Of a stretch of DNA of 25,042 nucleotides, positions 1 through 6,267 are shown piece after piece. This stretch comes from a virus, in the IMG/VR virus record IMGVR_UViG_3300046457_000211, positions 1-25,042 of that record. One strand, written 5' to 3'. The number at the start of each line of letters is the position of its first letter. The first letter of the stretch is position 1. The notes beneath the pieces are model-generated. The model worked only from the letters and a program-made list of their open reading frames with translations. It was not told where the DNA came from and searched no databases. The position numbers and the translations under genes are program-made.

Positions 1-44
1 TGGCGCGCGTTCTCGCGCATGAGGGAATGGATCTGTTCGGTCAT
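1..44 (-). CDS. 5' end of a small phage gene (cut by window edge)
   Basis: A reading frame opens with ATG at 44-42 on the minus strand, 3 nt after the TGA stop of the methyltransferase gene, and runs open to the window edge, giving MTEQIHSLMRENAR as the visible N-terminus. The tight TGA-CCC-ATG junction suggests it is translated after the methyltransferase from the same transcript. Only 14 complete codons are visible, so no family can be assigned. No clear Shine-Dalgarno is seen (only a weak AGG), consistent with translational coupling. It could instead be a chance open stretch. Confidence 0.45.
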   Translation of the reverse strand, partial: MTEQIHSLMRENAR

Positions 45-47
45 GGG

Positions 48-1700
48 TCAGAAGCCTGAAAGGTGAGAGAGCAGATCGAGCTGGCGCATGTCAGCAGGCG
101 GCGCTTCGGGTTCCGGCGCGGGCTCCTGCTTGAGCAGCTCGAATTTGATGCGCGCATCGGCGATCGCCACATACCCCGCATCGAGCTCGATGCCGATGAA
201 GTTGAAGCCCTCGCGCATGGCGGCTTTGCCGGTCGAGCCCGAGCCGCAGAATGGATCGAGAACCGTGCCGCCCGGCGGCGTCACGAGGCGGCAAAGATAG
301 GCCATGAGCTCAGTGGGCTTCACGGTCGGATGATTGTTTCCGCCGAGCTCGCCCGCCGCTTCGGCGACTTGCACCTTGCGCAGCGTCGTGCCCTGCTTGA
401 ATTTCGGGCCGGGATGCTGGAGCCCTTCGTGACGGTCGGCAGGCGACGCTTTCGGGCAGTAGATAAACCTGTTACCCGTAGACGGCTCGCAGCCCTTCGC
501 CCCAACTTCCGAGCTCGTCGGCGTGATGCTGAATGTGACAGGCTCGGCAGAGCCATCGGATGACCAATGGCTTGCTGTAATCGTCGTGATGCCGGTCGGC
601 TCTCTCGTTGCCACAACGCTCACAGGGCTGTTCGTCGGGGAAAGATTTTTTTGCTGCCACTCGCGCAAGAACTTTGGCGCGATATTCTGTATCGCCGTGG
701 TAACGGCTTCGGCGAGCTTCCTTGATTCGCTCGGCGTTACGGCTATAGAAGGTGCCTTCGCAGCGCTTAACTGCATTCCCGCGTGGCGCAGCGAGATTGC
801 TGCATCGCTTTGAGCAATAGCGTCGAGTACGTTTGACAGGGACAAACTGGACGCCGCAGTGAGCGCAGGAAATAGGCGCAGGTTTTGGATGAGCCATTCT
901 TCGTCGCTAGTCTCGATCTGTTTGAAAAAGCGTGCCGCCGACGTGTCCTGATCCACGCGCGGTTCAGTTGCCGGGCGGCCGTCGAACCGCCCGTAGACGT
1001 TGTTCGTTTTCGAGCTCGGCTCGTTGCCGGTCACAGGCGCACGCGCGCCCGGAGCGTTCGGGAAGAGCGCGAGCACTTCAGGCGATCCATCGTGGATGAC
1101 GTTCGCGGGCCAGCGGCCGACGTATTCGCGCTCGACGCGCTCGGCACCGCGCCGCGCTTCCGCTGTACCGGCTGCGCCGAAGGCATTGCCGCTGCACGCT
1201 TCGAGCGAGCCGATGCGCTCAATGCGCACTTCGTCGCCGACGCGGCACGCATCGATATAGAGCGCGCCGGGACCGTGTTTCTCGACGTTCGCCGCGACCG
1301 TGCCATCGAGAGCCTTGCGCGCGACGCAGATCGGCTCATGCGCCGGTTTAAGTGCCGTGCCGCGCCCTTCGCCGATGTTTCGCGACTTCGGAAAGCCAGT
1401 CGCGTAGACCCACATGATTTGATCGCGCAGCTCGAAGCCCGCGTCCTCAATGGCGCAAGCCATGCGGTGATACGTGCGCGAGCCCGAGAAGGCGAGCAGA
1501 TGCCCGCCGGGCTTCAGCACGCGCAGCGCTTCGCGCCACAGATCGACATTGTTCGCGATGCCGGATTTATCCCACGCTTTACCCATGAAGCCGAGCTCGT
1601 AGGGCGGGTCGCACACGATCGAATCGACCGAGTTTTCTGGCATTGAGGCAAGCACGACAAGGGAATCGCCGTGATGGAGTGTGTAGCGCTCTTTCATCAT
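48..1700 (-). CDS. DNA methyltransferase (beta-class N4/N6 type), interrupted by an HNH insertion
   Basis: Predicted AdoMet-dependent DNA methyltransferase that would modify adenine (N6) or cytosine (N4) in phage DNA, for example to evade host restriction. Catalytic motif IV DPPY is at residues 31-34, a conserved HPTVKP lies at 457-462, and AdoMet-binding motif I LDPFCGSGST at 481-490. This IV-TRD-I order is that of the beta class. At 550 aa it is longer than typical phage relatives. The excess is a roughly 140-residue block between ARFFKQIE (256-263) and RFIYCPKAS (411-419), where uninterrupted relatives generally run almost directly from RFF to YCPKAS. That block has lower GC and coincides with an HNH frame in another phase. 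The activity of the interrupted enzyme is therefore uncertain. It starts at tandem ATGs with GAGGAAAA about 12 nt upstream. The 1747-1780 operators separate it from the divergent operon at 1804. Confidence 0.9.
   Translation of the reverse strand: MMKERYTLHHGDSLVVLASMPENSVDSIVCDPPYELGFMGKAWDKSGIANNVDLWREALRVLKPGGHLLAFSGSRTYHRMACAIEDAGFELRDQIMWVYATGFPKSRNIGEGRGTALKPAHEPICVARKALDGTVAANVEKHGPGALYIDACRVGDEVRIERIGSLEACSGNAFGAAGTAEARRGAERVEREYVGRWPANVIHDGSPEVLALFPNAPGARAPVTGNEPSSKTNNVYGRFDGRPATEPRVDQDTSAARFFKQIETSDEEWLIQNLRLFPALTAASSLSLSNVLDAIAQSDAAISLRHAGMQLSAAKAPSIAVTPSESRKLAEAVTTAIQNIAPKFLREWQQKNLSPTNSPVSVVATREPTGITTITASHWSSDGSAEPVTFSITPTSSEVGAKGCEPSTGNRFIYCPKASPADRHEGLQHPGPKFKQGTTLRKVQVAEAAGELGGNNHPTVKPTELMAYLCRLVTPPGGTVLDPFCGSGSTGKAAMREGFNFIGIELDAGYVAIADARIKFELLKQEPAPEPEAPPADMRQLDLLSHLSGF
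472..897 (-). CDS. HNH homing-type endonuclease nested out of phase inside the methyltransferase gene
   Basis: A 141-aa frame lies wholly inside the methyltransferase gene on the same strand but in a different phase. It has an N-terminal zinc-finger-like part (CAHC at 11-14, CSKRC at 28-32), a basic linker, and a C-terminal HNH core: CERC at 92-95, DRHHDDYSKPL at 101-111 and WLCRACHIQHH at 115-125. This is the CxxC...HH...CxxCH...H arrangement of small phage HNH endonucleases that nick or cut DNA and spread by homing. It begins about 30 nt after the methyltransferase ARFF motif and stops in TAA just before RFIYCPKAS, so it fills the extra block almost exactly. The surrounding flanks are too short to hold a group I intron core. 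There is no strong ribosome-binding site, only a weak GAAGA. The protein family is clear; whether it is expressed, and how the host gene tolerates it, is inference. Confidence 0.82.
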   Translation of the reverse strand: MAHPKPAPISCAHCGVQFVPVKRTRRYCSKRCSNLAAPRGNAVKRCEGTFYSRNAERIKEARRSRYHGDTEYRAKVLARVAAKKSFPDEQPCERCGNERADRHHDDYSKPLVIRWLCRACHIQHHADELGSWGEGLRAVYG

Positions 1701-1746
1701 GGGCGCTATTTTTCCTCACGAAGTACCCACAAGGCAAGGAAAATAG

Positions 1747-1780
1747 TTTATCCTTCAGGTAAATCTACCGGGACGGTAGA
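1747..1780. promoter_or_regulatory. Two adjacent A-type operators between divergent genes
   Basis: Two 17-bp palindromes touch end to end: TTTATC-CTTCA-GGTAAA (1747-1763) and TCTACC-GGGAC-GGTAGA (1764-1780). Both fit the window-wide site A consensus TTTAYC-N5-GRTAAA. They lie between the minus-strand methyltransferase and the plus-strand operon at 1804. On the plus strand the second site would overlap a weak -10 (TAGAAA from 1777) with a poor -35 (TTCAGG, 17 bp upstream). On the minus strand the first overlaps a weak -10 (TAAACT). The operators are well supported by recurrence; the promoters themselves are weak matches. Confidence 0.7.
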
Positions 1781-1803
1781 AATTCTTCGAGAAGGAACCA
1801 GTA

Positions 1804-2232
1804 ATGACACCGTGGGAAGAAGAAAACCAGCGGAAGGAAGCCGAGAAGGCGGTGAAGCTGCAATGGTTGCGGTCGTTGCGGCCGGGCCACAAGGTAGCCG
1901 TGCGCAACTCTGGTAGTGCAAACGGCTATGAAATCTATGAAGTCGCCCGCATCACGCCAACGCAGATCGTCGTGAACTACAACAGCGCGGTCGAATACCG
2001 CTACAGCAAGAAGGACGGCAAGCGCATCGGCGGCCGGTCGAGTTGGCACTTCCCGCGCGGCATCGAGCCAGTGAAACCGAAGATCATGGAAATGGTCGAG
2101 CTGAGCAACCTTCGCCAATGGTTCGCCAATCTTGCGGACGACAACCGGAGGCTGAGCCTCACCACCCTTCGAGCGCTGAAAGCCGCCGTCAAGCCGATCA
2201 TCGCAGCAGACGGAGGCAACGATGCTGCTTGA
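1804..2232 (+). CDS. Hypothetical phage protein, first gene of the long plus-strand operon
   Basis: 142 aa, starting at ATG 1804 with a good Shine-Dalgarno (GAAGGAA, 1791-1797). Residues about 28-90 form a small beta-rich module: a GHKVAVRNSG start, an EIYEVARITPTQIVV strand, then an aromatic/basic stretch ending in FPRGIEPV. This resembles a short module seen in many phage proteins of unknown role, in which a K/R-x-DG-R-x-GG segment marks the site to be modelled. The last 50 residues are helical (LSNLRQWFANL, LTTLRALKAAVK). It overlaps the next gene by 11 nt, so the two are probably co-translated. It is the first gene after the A-type operators. I do not recognise a specific function. Confidence 0.85.
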   Translation: MTPWEEENQRKEAEKAVKLQWLRSLRPGHKVAVRNSGSANGYEIYEVARITPTQIVVNYNSAVEYRYSKKDGKRIGGRSSWHFPRGIEPVKPKIMEMVELSNLRQWFANLADDNRRLSLTTLRALKAAVKPIIAADGGNDAA

Positions 2233-2743
2233 CCTTCGCCCACCGCGCAACCGCGCCCGCTACGTCGATGAAATCGGCCCCGTTACCTGCATGGCCGTGC
2301 GCGACCGCTATGTCATGGTGCGGCGCCCGAAAGAGAAGCCCTTCGTTATCACGCTGCGCGAGTGGCACCGGAACGCCGGGACAATGCCGACCGAGAAGCA
2401 ATGTCACCCGAGCGACAAGCTCATGCTGAAGGCGTTCGCCGACGAAGGCGAGCTCACGATCGAGCGGCTGCAGGAGAAAGTCGGGCTGAAGCCGCGCACC
2501 TTGCGCGAGCGGCTGCGCCGGTTTCACGAGTCGAAGCTCATCTATGTGTGCGGCTGGATTCCGCCCGGCGGGCCGGGCAGACACGCGCGCATCTACGCGC
2601 TCGGCGACAAGAAGGACGTGCCCGAGCCGAAATTCAACGCAAAGGCGTCGAAGAACAAATACGCGAAAAAGATGCGCGCCGTAATCCGCGCGCGCACTCG
2701 CAAGACTCCCCCCAATCCTTTTGAGCAACTCCTGACCCAATGA
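2222..2743 (+). CDS. Winged-helix-turn-helix DNA-binding protein (candidate regulator)
   Basis: 173 aa. Residues about 62-128 look like a MarR-type winged helix: helix SDKLMLKAFADE, then GELTIERLQEKVGLKPRTLRERLRRFHESKLI (a helix-turn-helix with K-x-R-T-L-R-E-R-L as recognition helix), then a wing containing PGGPGRHARIYALG. The N-terminal 55 residues are beta-rich and may be a separate module. A strongly basic tail (about 137-165, many K/R) would favour nucleic-acid contact. This makes it one of two plausible binders of the repeated operators in this window (inference). It overlaps the preceding gene by 11 nt and the next by ATGA, so it is expressed within the operon controlled by the 1747-1780 operators, which would allow feedback. 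Ligand and target are unknown. Confidence 0.85.
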   Translation: MLLDLRPPRNRARYVDEIGPVTCMAVRDRYVMVRRPKEKPFVITLREWHRNAGTMPTEKQCHPSDKLMLKAFADEGELTIERLQEKVGLKPRTLRERLRRFHESKLIYVCGWIPPGGPGRHARIYALGDKKDVPEPKFNAKASKNKYAKKMRAVIRARTRKTPPNPFEQLLTQ

Positions 2744-3354
2744 GCGAACTACAAAGACTCCCGACGCCCGGCTCGACGTGGAAGCATCGCGGCGGCGACG
2801 AATACACCGTCATCGGCCTGACGAGCGAGCCCGACGCCGAGAAGGCCGAGAAATTCCCGCGCACGGTGTTCTATCGCGGCCCGGACGGGCGCCAATGGAC
2901 GCGCACGCTCCAAAGCTGGCGCGGCAGCTTCACGTTCGTGCGCGAGGCGGCCGACGCCTATCCGACGAAACGCATTCTGGAGCATGCCGAGTATCTCGCG
3001 GCGGGCACCGAGCGCCTGATTGAAGCCATATGCGAAGGCATCGACGCGCAGCAGGCGATTGATGAAGGCACCGACGACGAAGAGAAGGCGAAAGCCCGCC
3101 TGCATGACGCGCACGAGACGTTCAACGAGGCGCTGCGCGGCTCGCGTATCGACATTCACGAATTCCGCAAGCGCGCGGCCCGCTACACGCCTGCACTGGA
3201 GCGCGGCGCGGAGCTCGACGGCGTGCTCTTCCGCTACTGGATCAGCGAGGCGGCTGCACGCCCGGCACGCGTCGCGACGGCGCTCGCGAACTGCATCACG
3301 GCACCGGACTATCGAGACACCCTCACCCGCATGATGCAAAAGGACAGCGCATGA
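2740..3354 (+). CDS. Hypothetical phage protein with DUF1653-like N-terminal domain
   Basis: 204 aa, starting at the ATGA overlap with the previous gene. The N-terminal part (about 8-70) has the pattern GSTWKHRGGDEYTVIGLT followed by VFYRGPDGRQWTRTL and a W-x-G-S-F end. This resembles the small beta domain of DUF1653-like and related phage proteins, where a W-K-H-x-K/R-G-G-x-Y start is typical. The remainder (75-204) is helical and charged, with an acidic loop (DEGTDDEEKAK) and possible coiled-coil character. No catalytic motif is visible. Its position within a coupled run suggests co-expression with the winged-helix gene. The family match is moderate and by pattern only. Confidence 0.82.
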   Translation: MSELQRLPTPGSTWKHRGGDEYTVIGLTSEPDAEKAEKFPRTVFYRGPDGRQWTRTLQSWRGSFTFVREAADAYPTKRILEHAEYLAAGTERLIEAICEGIDAQQAIDEGTDDEEKAKARLHDAHETFNEALRGSRIDIHEFRKRAARYTPALERGAELDGVLFRYWISEAAARPARVATALANCITAPDYRDTLTRMMQKDSA

Positions 3355-3587
3355 AAGACGTCGTCGTAGTAGGCGGCGGCCGCAGGCTCGGCCGCTCGCA
3401 TCTCGCCGTGCTTGCGTCGGCGCTCGCCGTCTCAGGCGTGAACGTCAGCATCGACGCGCTCTACGAGCTGGATCAGCGCAAGACGGCCGAGCGCGCGCAG
3501 GTTATCACCGACGAGGACCGCGAGCGCATGAAGGCGGCCGAAGAGAAGCGCGCGCGGCGCGCGGCCAAGCGGAAGCTCGTCGTATGA
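3351..3587 (+). CDS. Small hypothetical phage protein
   Basis: 78 aa, starting at the ATGA overlap with the upstream gene. It begins with a hydrophobic MKDVVVVGGGRRLGRSHLAVL stretch, superficially like a nucleotide-binding GxGxxG loop. The protein is far too short for a Rossmann enzyme, so I treat that as a resemblance only. The hydrophobic middle (LAVLASALAVSGVNV) could be a membrane-associated or buried helix. The C-terminal third is a charged helix (DEDRERMKAAEEKRARRAAKRK) with a basic end. It ends in an ATGA overlap with the next gene. Function unknown. Confidence 0.75.
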   Translation: MKDVVVVGGGRRLGRSHLAVLASALAVSGVNVSIDALYELDQRKTAERAQVITDEDRERMKAAEEKRARRAAKRKLVV

Positions 3588-3898
3588 GCGGCCCGAACTT
3601 CCGGCTCATGGTGCGCAACATGCGAAAGCTGCACGAGCGCGAGCGGCTTGCGCTCATCGGCGAGCAGGCGATCGCAACGGCCGCCGCTGTCTCGACCATG
3701 ACCAAGGCGAAACGCGCGCACTGGAAGGCGCTCAGCGATTTTCGCGCAGAGCACGGCCCCGAAGTATGGGCGGGCGACTTCCACGACGAGAAGCTGCATG
3801 CCGCCAAGAAGGCGCGCGACGAAGCCACAGCGACCGCCCGGCGCGAGCGCGCGCGACTGCGCGCCGCAATCAATCACCACCTGAAGGAGTCCGCGTGA
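3584..3898 (+). CDS. Small basic helical phage protein, function unknown
   Basis: 104 aa, starting at the ATGA overlap. The sequence is almost entirely predicted helix and rich in Lys, Arg, Glu and Ala (MRKLHERERLALIGEQ, KAKRAHWKALSDFRAEHG, KKARDEATATARRERARLR), which suggests a helical bundle or coiled coil. There are no cysteines and no catalytic motif. The net charge is positive, so nucleic-acid association is possible but not shown. Its stop overlaps the GTG start of the DUF4031 gene (GTGA), which keeps the coupled pattern of the operon. Not recognised. Confidence 0.77.
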   Translation: MSGPNFRLMVRNMRKLHERERLALIGEQAIATAAAVSTMTKAKRAHWKALSDFRAEHGPEVWAGDFHDEKLHAAKKARDEATATARRERARLRAAINHHLKESA

Positions 3899-4239
3899 CG
3901 GTCTACGTGGACGACATGAAGGCGAAGTTCGGCCGCATGGTCATGTGCCACATGCTCGCCGACTCGGACGACGAGCTGCACGCAATGGCCGACAAGATCG
4001 GCGTCGCGCGTCGATGGTGGCAGAGCCCGCAAAAGACGAGCGGCAGCCACTACGACATTGCACTGAGCAAGCGCGCGCTCGCCGTCGCGGCGGGCGCCGT
4101 CGAAATCACATGGCGGCAGGCGGGCGCGATGAACCGCCGCCGCATCGTCACCGGCCAGCTCGGCAGCCCGCATGACGCCGAGCAATGGCTTTCCGACTAT
4201 CTCAACGAGCGGCGTCAAGTGCGCGCAGCAACCACCTGA
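3895..4239 (+). CDS. DUF4031 family protein
   Basis: 114 aa. I place the start at GTG 3895 (GTGA overlap with the previous stop), preceded by a strong GAAGGAG 7 nt upstream. This gives the usual family N-terminus TVYVDDM, whereas a longer in-frame start would add an unrelated extension. Recognisable family features are TVYVDDM at the start, MLADSDDELHAMADKIGV (20-37), the aromatic RRWWQSP, SHYDIALSKR with a conserved His-Tyr-Asp, and the GAVEITWRQAG segment (67-77). DUF4031 proteins are common in phages and actinobacterial or proteobacterial genomes. Their biochemical role is not established as far as I know. The conserved Asp and His residues are compatible with metal or nucleotide binding, but this is speculation. 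Confidence 0.85.
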   Translation: MTVYVDDMKAKFGRMVMCHMLADSDDELHAMADKIGVARRWWQSPQKTSGSHYDIALSKRALAVAAGAVEITWRQAGAMNRRRIVTGQLGSPHDAEQWLSDYLNERRQVRAATT

Positions 4240-4248
4240 GGCAACACT

Positions 4249-4608
4249 ATGAATGTAGTCATCGACGGCGTGCGCTATGTGCCCGCGCCGACCCCTTGCG
4301 AGAAGCCCGAGCTGCTGGACTTCGTTTTCGCGTCGAGCGACTTGGGGCGCGATCTGACCATCCGCGAATACCTCATCAAACTGCTTTCGACGCTCTGGAA
4401 TGAAGGCGAAGGCTTCAGCAGCAAGAACCCGTTCGGTAATGGCGGTTGGGAATTCGAGCTTTATCGCGCGCTTGTGAAGGCGGGCGCAGTCGAAGGCACG
4501 CTGGACGAGGAAGGCTATCTCGACCGCTTCCCGCGCGAGAGCCAAGAGAAGGCAAACCGCATCGTTTTCGGCCTGATCGACCAGCTCGGCGCACCGCCGA
4601 AGCCGTAG
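4249..4608 (+). CDS. Hypothetical phage protein
   Basis: 119 aa, starting at ATG 4249 with GAGG about 8 nt upstream. The first 15 residues (MNVVIDGVRYVPAP) resemble the short beta-hairpin start seen in several small phage proteins. A recurrent pattern follows: IREYLIKLLSTLWNEGEGFSSKNPFGNGGWEFELYRALVKAG (about 44-86), then EEGYLDRFPRESQEKANRIVFGLIDQL. This second block is familiar from phage and prophage proteins of unknown function; the aromatic-rich GNGGWEFELY segment is the best signature for a search. It ends the first coupled run, and the promoter at 4635-4688 follows directly. Confidence 0.85.
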   Translation: MNVVIDGVRYVPAPTPCEKPELLDFVFASSDLGRDLTIREYLIKLLSTLWNEGEGFSSKNPFGNGGWEFELYRALVKAGAVEGTLDEEGYLDRFPRESQEKANRIVFGLIDQLGAPPKP

Positions 4609-4634
4609 CAATCCCCGCGTTTCCCCTGTATAGT

Positions 4635-4688
4635 TTTACCCGAGAGATAAATAAACCGCTTGCCTTTGTTCGGTTAGGCGACTAATAT
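4635..4688 (+). promoter_or_regulatory. AB-type promoter 1 (site A, -35, site B/-10)
   Basis: Site A TTTACC-CGAGA-GATAAA is at 4635-4651, -35 TTGCCT at 4660-4665, a 17-bp spacer follows, and -10 TAATAT is at 4683-4688. The palindrome TTAG-GCGA-CTAA (site B, 4674-4685) covers the end of the spacer and overlaps the -10. The site A centre is 40 bp before the -10, about -52 from the expected start. It drives the secreted-protein gene at 4718. It is one of five near-identical promoters in the window; its downstream leader differs from the other four. Confidence 0.87.
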
Positions 4689-4717
4689 GACTCTCACCAC
4701 TTCACAGGGGAAACCAA

Positions 4718-5062
4718 ATGAAAAAAACGATCGTCGCATCCCTTCTTGCGGCCGCCGCATTCAGCGCGCACGCCGAATTCCTGATGTACACCGACAACGA
4801 GGCGGGCGGCCTTATCCAGTTTTCGGATATGGCCTGCTCGAAGATCACCGGCTTCCCGAAGCTCAGCCACATGCAGGGGCTCGGCGCGGTAATCACGGAT
4901 GCGGCAGGGAGAGCGGTTCTTCTCGGCTGCTATCGGTACACGGAGCCGAATCTGCAAGTGACGTGGGCAAACGGCGAAATGCGCTTCTATCGCGCCGACT
5001 CTGTGACGTTCACCGCAGCAGGCAAGCGCCTCTTTTCCGACCTGAGCAAGACTTCGAACTGA
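4718..5062 (+). CDS. Secreted (periplasmic) phage protein with Sec signal peptide
   Basis: 114 aa, starting at ATG 4718 with CAGGGGAAA upstream. The N-terminus is a textbook Sec signal: basic KK at 2-3, a hydrophobic core TIVASLLAAAAF, and an A-x-A site (AHA, 17-19), so cleavage is expected before Glu20. The mature protein (about 95 aa) carries two cysteines (40 and 71) that could form a disulfide in the periplasm. There is no lipobox and no other membrane segment. It is the only clearly exported product here and is first behind an AB-type promoter. An envelope role such as superinfection exclusion or altering the host surface is plausible, but no motif identifies one. Confidence 0.88.
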   Translation: MKKTIVASLLAAAAFSAHAEFLMYTDNEAGGLIQFSDMACSKITGFPKLSHMQGLGAVITDAAGRAVLLGCYRYTEPNLQVTWANGEMRFYRADSVTFTAAGKRLFSDLSKTSN

Positions 5063-5063
5063 T

Positions 5064-5675
5064 ATGAACACGAACAACGAACCGGCATTCCCGGACGACC
5101 TGAATCCCGCGCTCGTCGGCGCGATCGCCAAGTTCATCGGCCAGATCACCGGCCTGACGCCGCCGCCGACTGACGCCTTCCCGCTCGAATGGCACGGCTT
5201 CCTTCGCGAGCTCGTGCAGAGCATCGACGCGATCAAAGCGGATCAGAAAACCGAGCGCGTCCTTCTTGCTCTTGATCCGACAAAGGCGACCGAAGTCGCG
5301 AATATGCGCATGAGCTATGCGTTTCTCGTGACAGCCGACGACTCGCTCAACGAACTCAGCCCGATCGAAGTGCTGCACGGCACCGTCTTGAGCGACTTCC
5401 GTTCGCAGCTTGAGGCTTGCCAGCAGCGCATTCTGGATCTGCCGCTCGCGCAGCGCTTCGCGAAGGTTCTCGCGCTCTGGCGCATGGAACAGGCTGCCGA
5501 GCGCGACCGCCCGCTGAAGCCGTCCGACGCCGGGCATCAAGTCGCGGCTCTGATCGAGGATCTCGAGAAGCGCGGCATCTTCGCGACCGTCGAGCGCGTG
5601 AGCGTGCCGCCGTTCGCAATGGGCAATCACGTCGCGCGCGTCAAGACGTGGCGCAAGCGGGAGCGCGCCGAGTGA
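5064..5675 (+). CDS. Hypothetical phage protein
   Basis: 203 aa, starting at ATG 5064, one base after the previous stop. The N-terminal half contains ALVGAIAKFIGQITGL and FLRELVQSIDAIKADQ and is likely helical. The second half holds SQLEACQQRILDLPLAQRFAKVLALWRMEQAAERD and HQVAALIEDLEKRGIF, also helical. The C-terminal tail is basic ([12 protein letters not shown]). There are no transmembrane segments, and no metal or catalytic motif is seen. It ends in a GTGA overlap with the next small gene. Co-expression with the secreted protein under promoter 1 is expected. Function unknown. Confidence 0.82.
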   Translation: MNTNNEPAFPDDLNPALVGAIAKFIGQITGLTPPPTDAFPLEWHGFLRELVQSIDAIKADQKTERVLLALDPTKATEVANMRMSYAFLVTADDSLNELSPIEVLHGTVLSDFRSQLEACQQRILDLPLAQRFAKVLALWRMEQAAERDRPLKPSDAGHQVAALIEDLEKRGIFATVERVSVPPFAMGNHVARVKTWRKRERAE

Positions 5676-5857
5676 GAGGTTTCATCCTCACGTATCGCGG
5701 CAAGCCAATGCCCGAGACGTTCCGATTTTCACGCGAGGCGTGCAAGGCATGCACGGCCGCGTGGAAGGACGAAGAGACCGGGCGCTTCCGCGACTTCAAA
5801 TTCTGGCAAAAACAAGGCTTCCGCGTTCGCGGGGCATGGCTTGAGGTAGACCAATGA
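5672..5857 (+). CDS. Small hypothetical phage protein, GTG start
   Basis: 61 aa. The start is GTG 5672, overlapping the previous stop as GTGA, with GGGAG about 8 nt upstream. The frame stays open further upstream, but that part has a shadow-like composition and lies under the preceding gene. The protein reads [20 protein letters not shown], then a CKACTAAW segment and an aromatic, basic C-terminal half ([21 protein letters not shown]). Two cysteines three apart could bind metal with other residues, but there is no full zinc motif. The ATGA overlap with the ClpX-type zinc-finger gene places it in the same coupled run. Not recognised. Confidence 0.75.
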   Translation: MRGFILTYRGKPMPETFRFSREACKACTAAWKDEETGRFRDFKFWQKQGFRVRGAWLEVDQ

Positions 5858-6267
5858 GCGCACGCGCAATCGAACCGACGCCGTCATGGGACGGCAAGGG
5901 GCTGCCGCCGGTCGGCATGGACGTGCTGATCGATACCAACTCGTCGGGGCTCGTCATGTGCACCGTGACCGGTTATCACGTCGAGGGGCATCTCGAAGGC
6001 GACACGGCCTATCACCGCGTATTCGTTGACGTCGTCTACAAGGGCACCGACGCGCCGAACTGCCGCCTGCTGAGAGACGTGAAGCCCGTTCCGCCGGTCC
6101 CGCCCGAGCAGTGGGGCAAGTTTTTCATGTGCGACTTCTGCAACAAGACGCAGGAGCAAGTCGAGAAGATCATCGCGGGCGAGCGCGACACCGCTATCTG
6201 CAATGAGTGCATCGACTTGTGCAATCAGATCATCGCCGAGCACAACGCGGCAAAGGAAAAGGCATGA
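5854..6267 (+). CDS. Phage protein with C-terminal ClpX-type zinc-binding domain
   Basis: 137 aa, starting at the ATGA overlap. Residues 11-76 form a beta-rich module common in prophage proteins ([10 protein letters not shown] ... [13 protein letters not shown] ... RLLRDVKPV). Residues 92-128 match the zinc-binding domain found at the N-terminus of the ClpX unfoldase: CDFC (93-96), [10 protein letters not shown], then CNEC (116-119) and IDLCNQII. In ClpX this C4 domain dimerises and binds adaptors and some substrates. There is no AAA+ ATPase domain here. A protein with only this docking domain might pair with host ClpX or capture its adaptors and so shift ClpXP proteolysis; this is inference. 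The four cysteines are intact, with one residue more between pairs than in E. coli ClpX as I recall it. Confidence 0.87.
   Translation: MSARAIEPTPSWDGKGLPPVGMDVLIDTNSSGLVMCTVTGYHVEGHLEGDTAYHRVFVDVVYKGTDAPNCRLLRDVKPVPPVPPEQWGKFFMCDFCNKTQEQVEKIIAGERDTAICNECIDLCNQIIAEHNAAKEKA

Noticed and set aside
472-897. Group I intron carrying the HNH frame
   Set aside because: The HNH frame fills the insert nearly end to end, leaving no space for an intron core, and the host frame remains open and in phase through the block. An intron hidden within the coding sequence cannot be fully excluded without RNA data.
472-930. Intein in the methyltransferase
   Set aside because: The insert shows no intein splice-junction residues (Cys/Ser at the start, His-Asn with Cys/Ser/Thr at the end) and no Hint blocks in the host phase.
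885-1646. A 253-codon open frame on the plus strand opposite the methyltransferase
   Set aside because: Composition is Arg/Ala/Asp-rich as expected for the reverse complement of the methyltransferase gene, and no ribosome-binding site or family motif is present.
3351-3587. Rossmann-type NAD-binding protein, from the VVVVGGGRRLG start
   Set aside because: The protein is only 78 residues long, lacks the rest of the fold, and ends in a charged helix; the resemblance is limited to a short glycine-containing loop.
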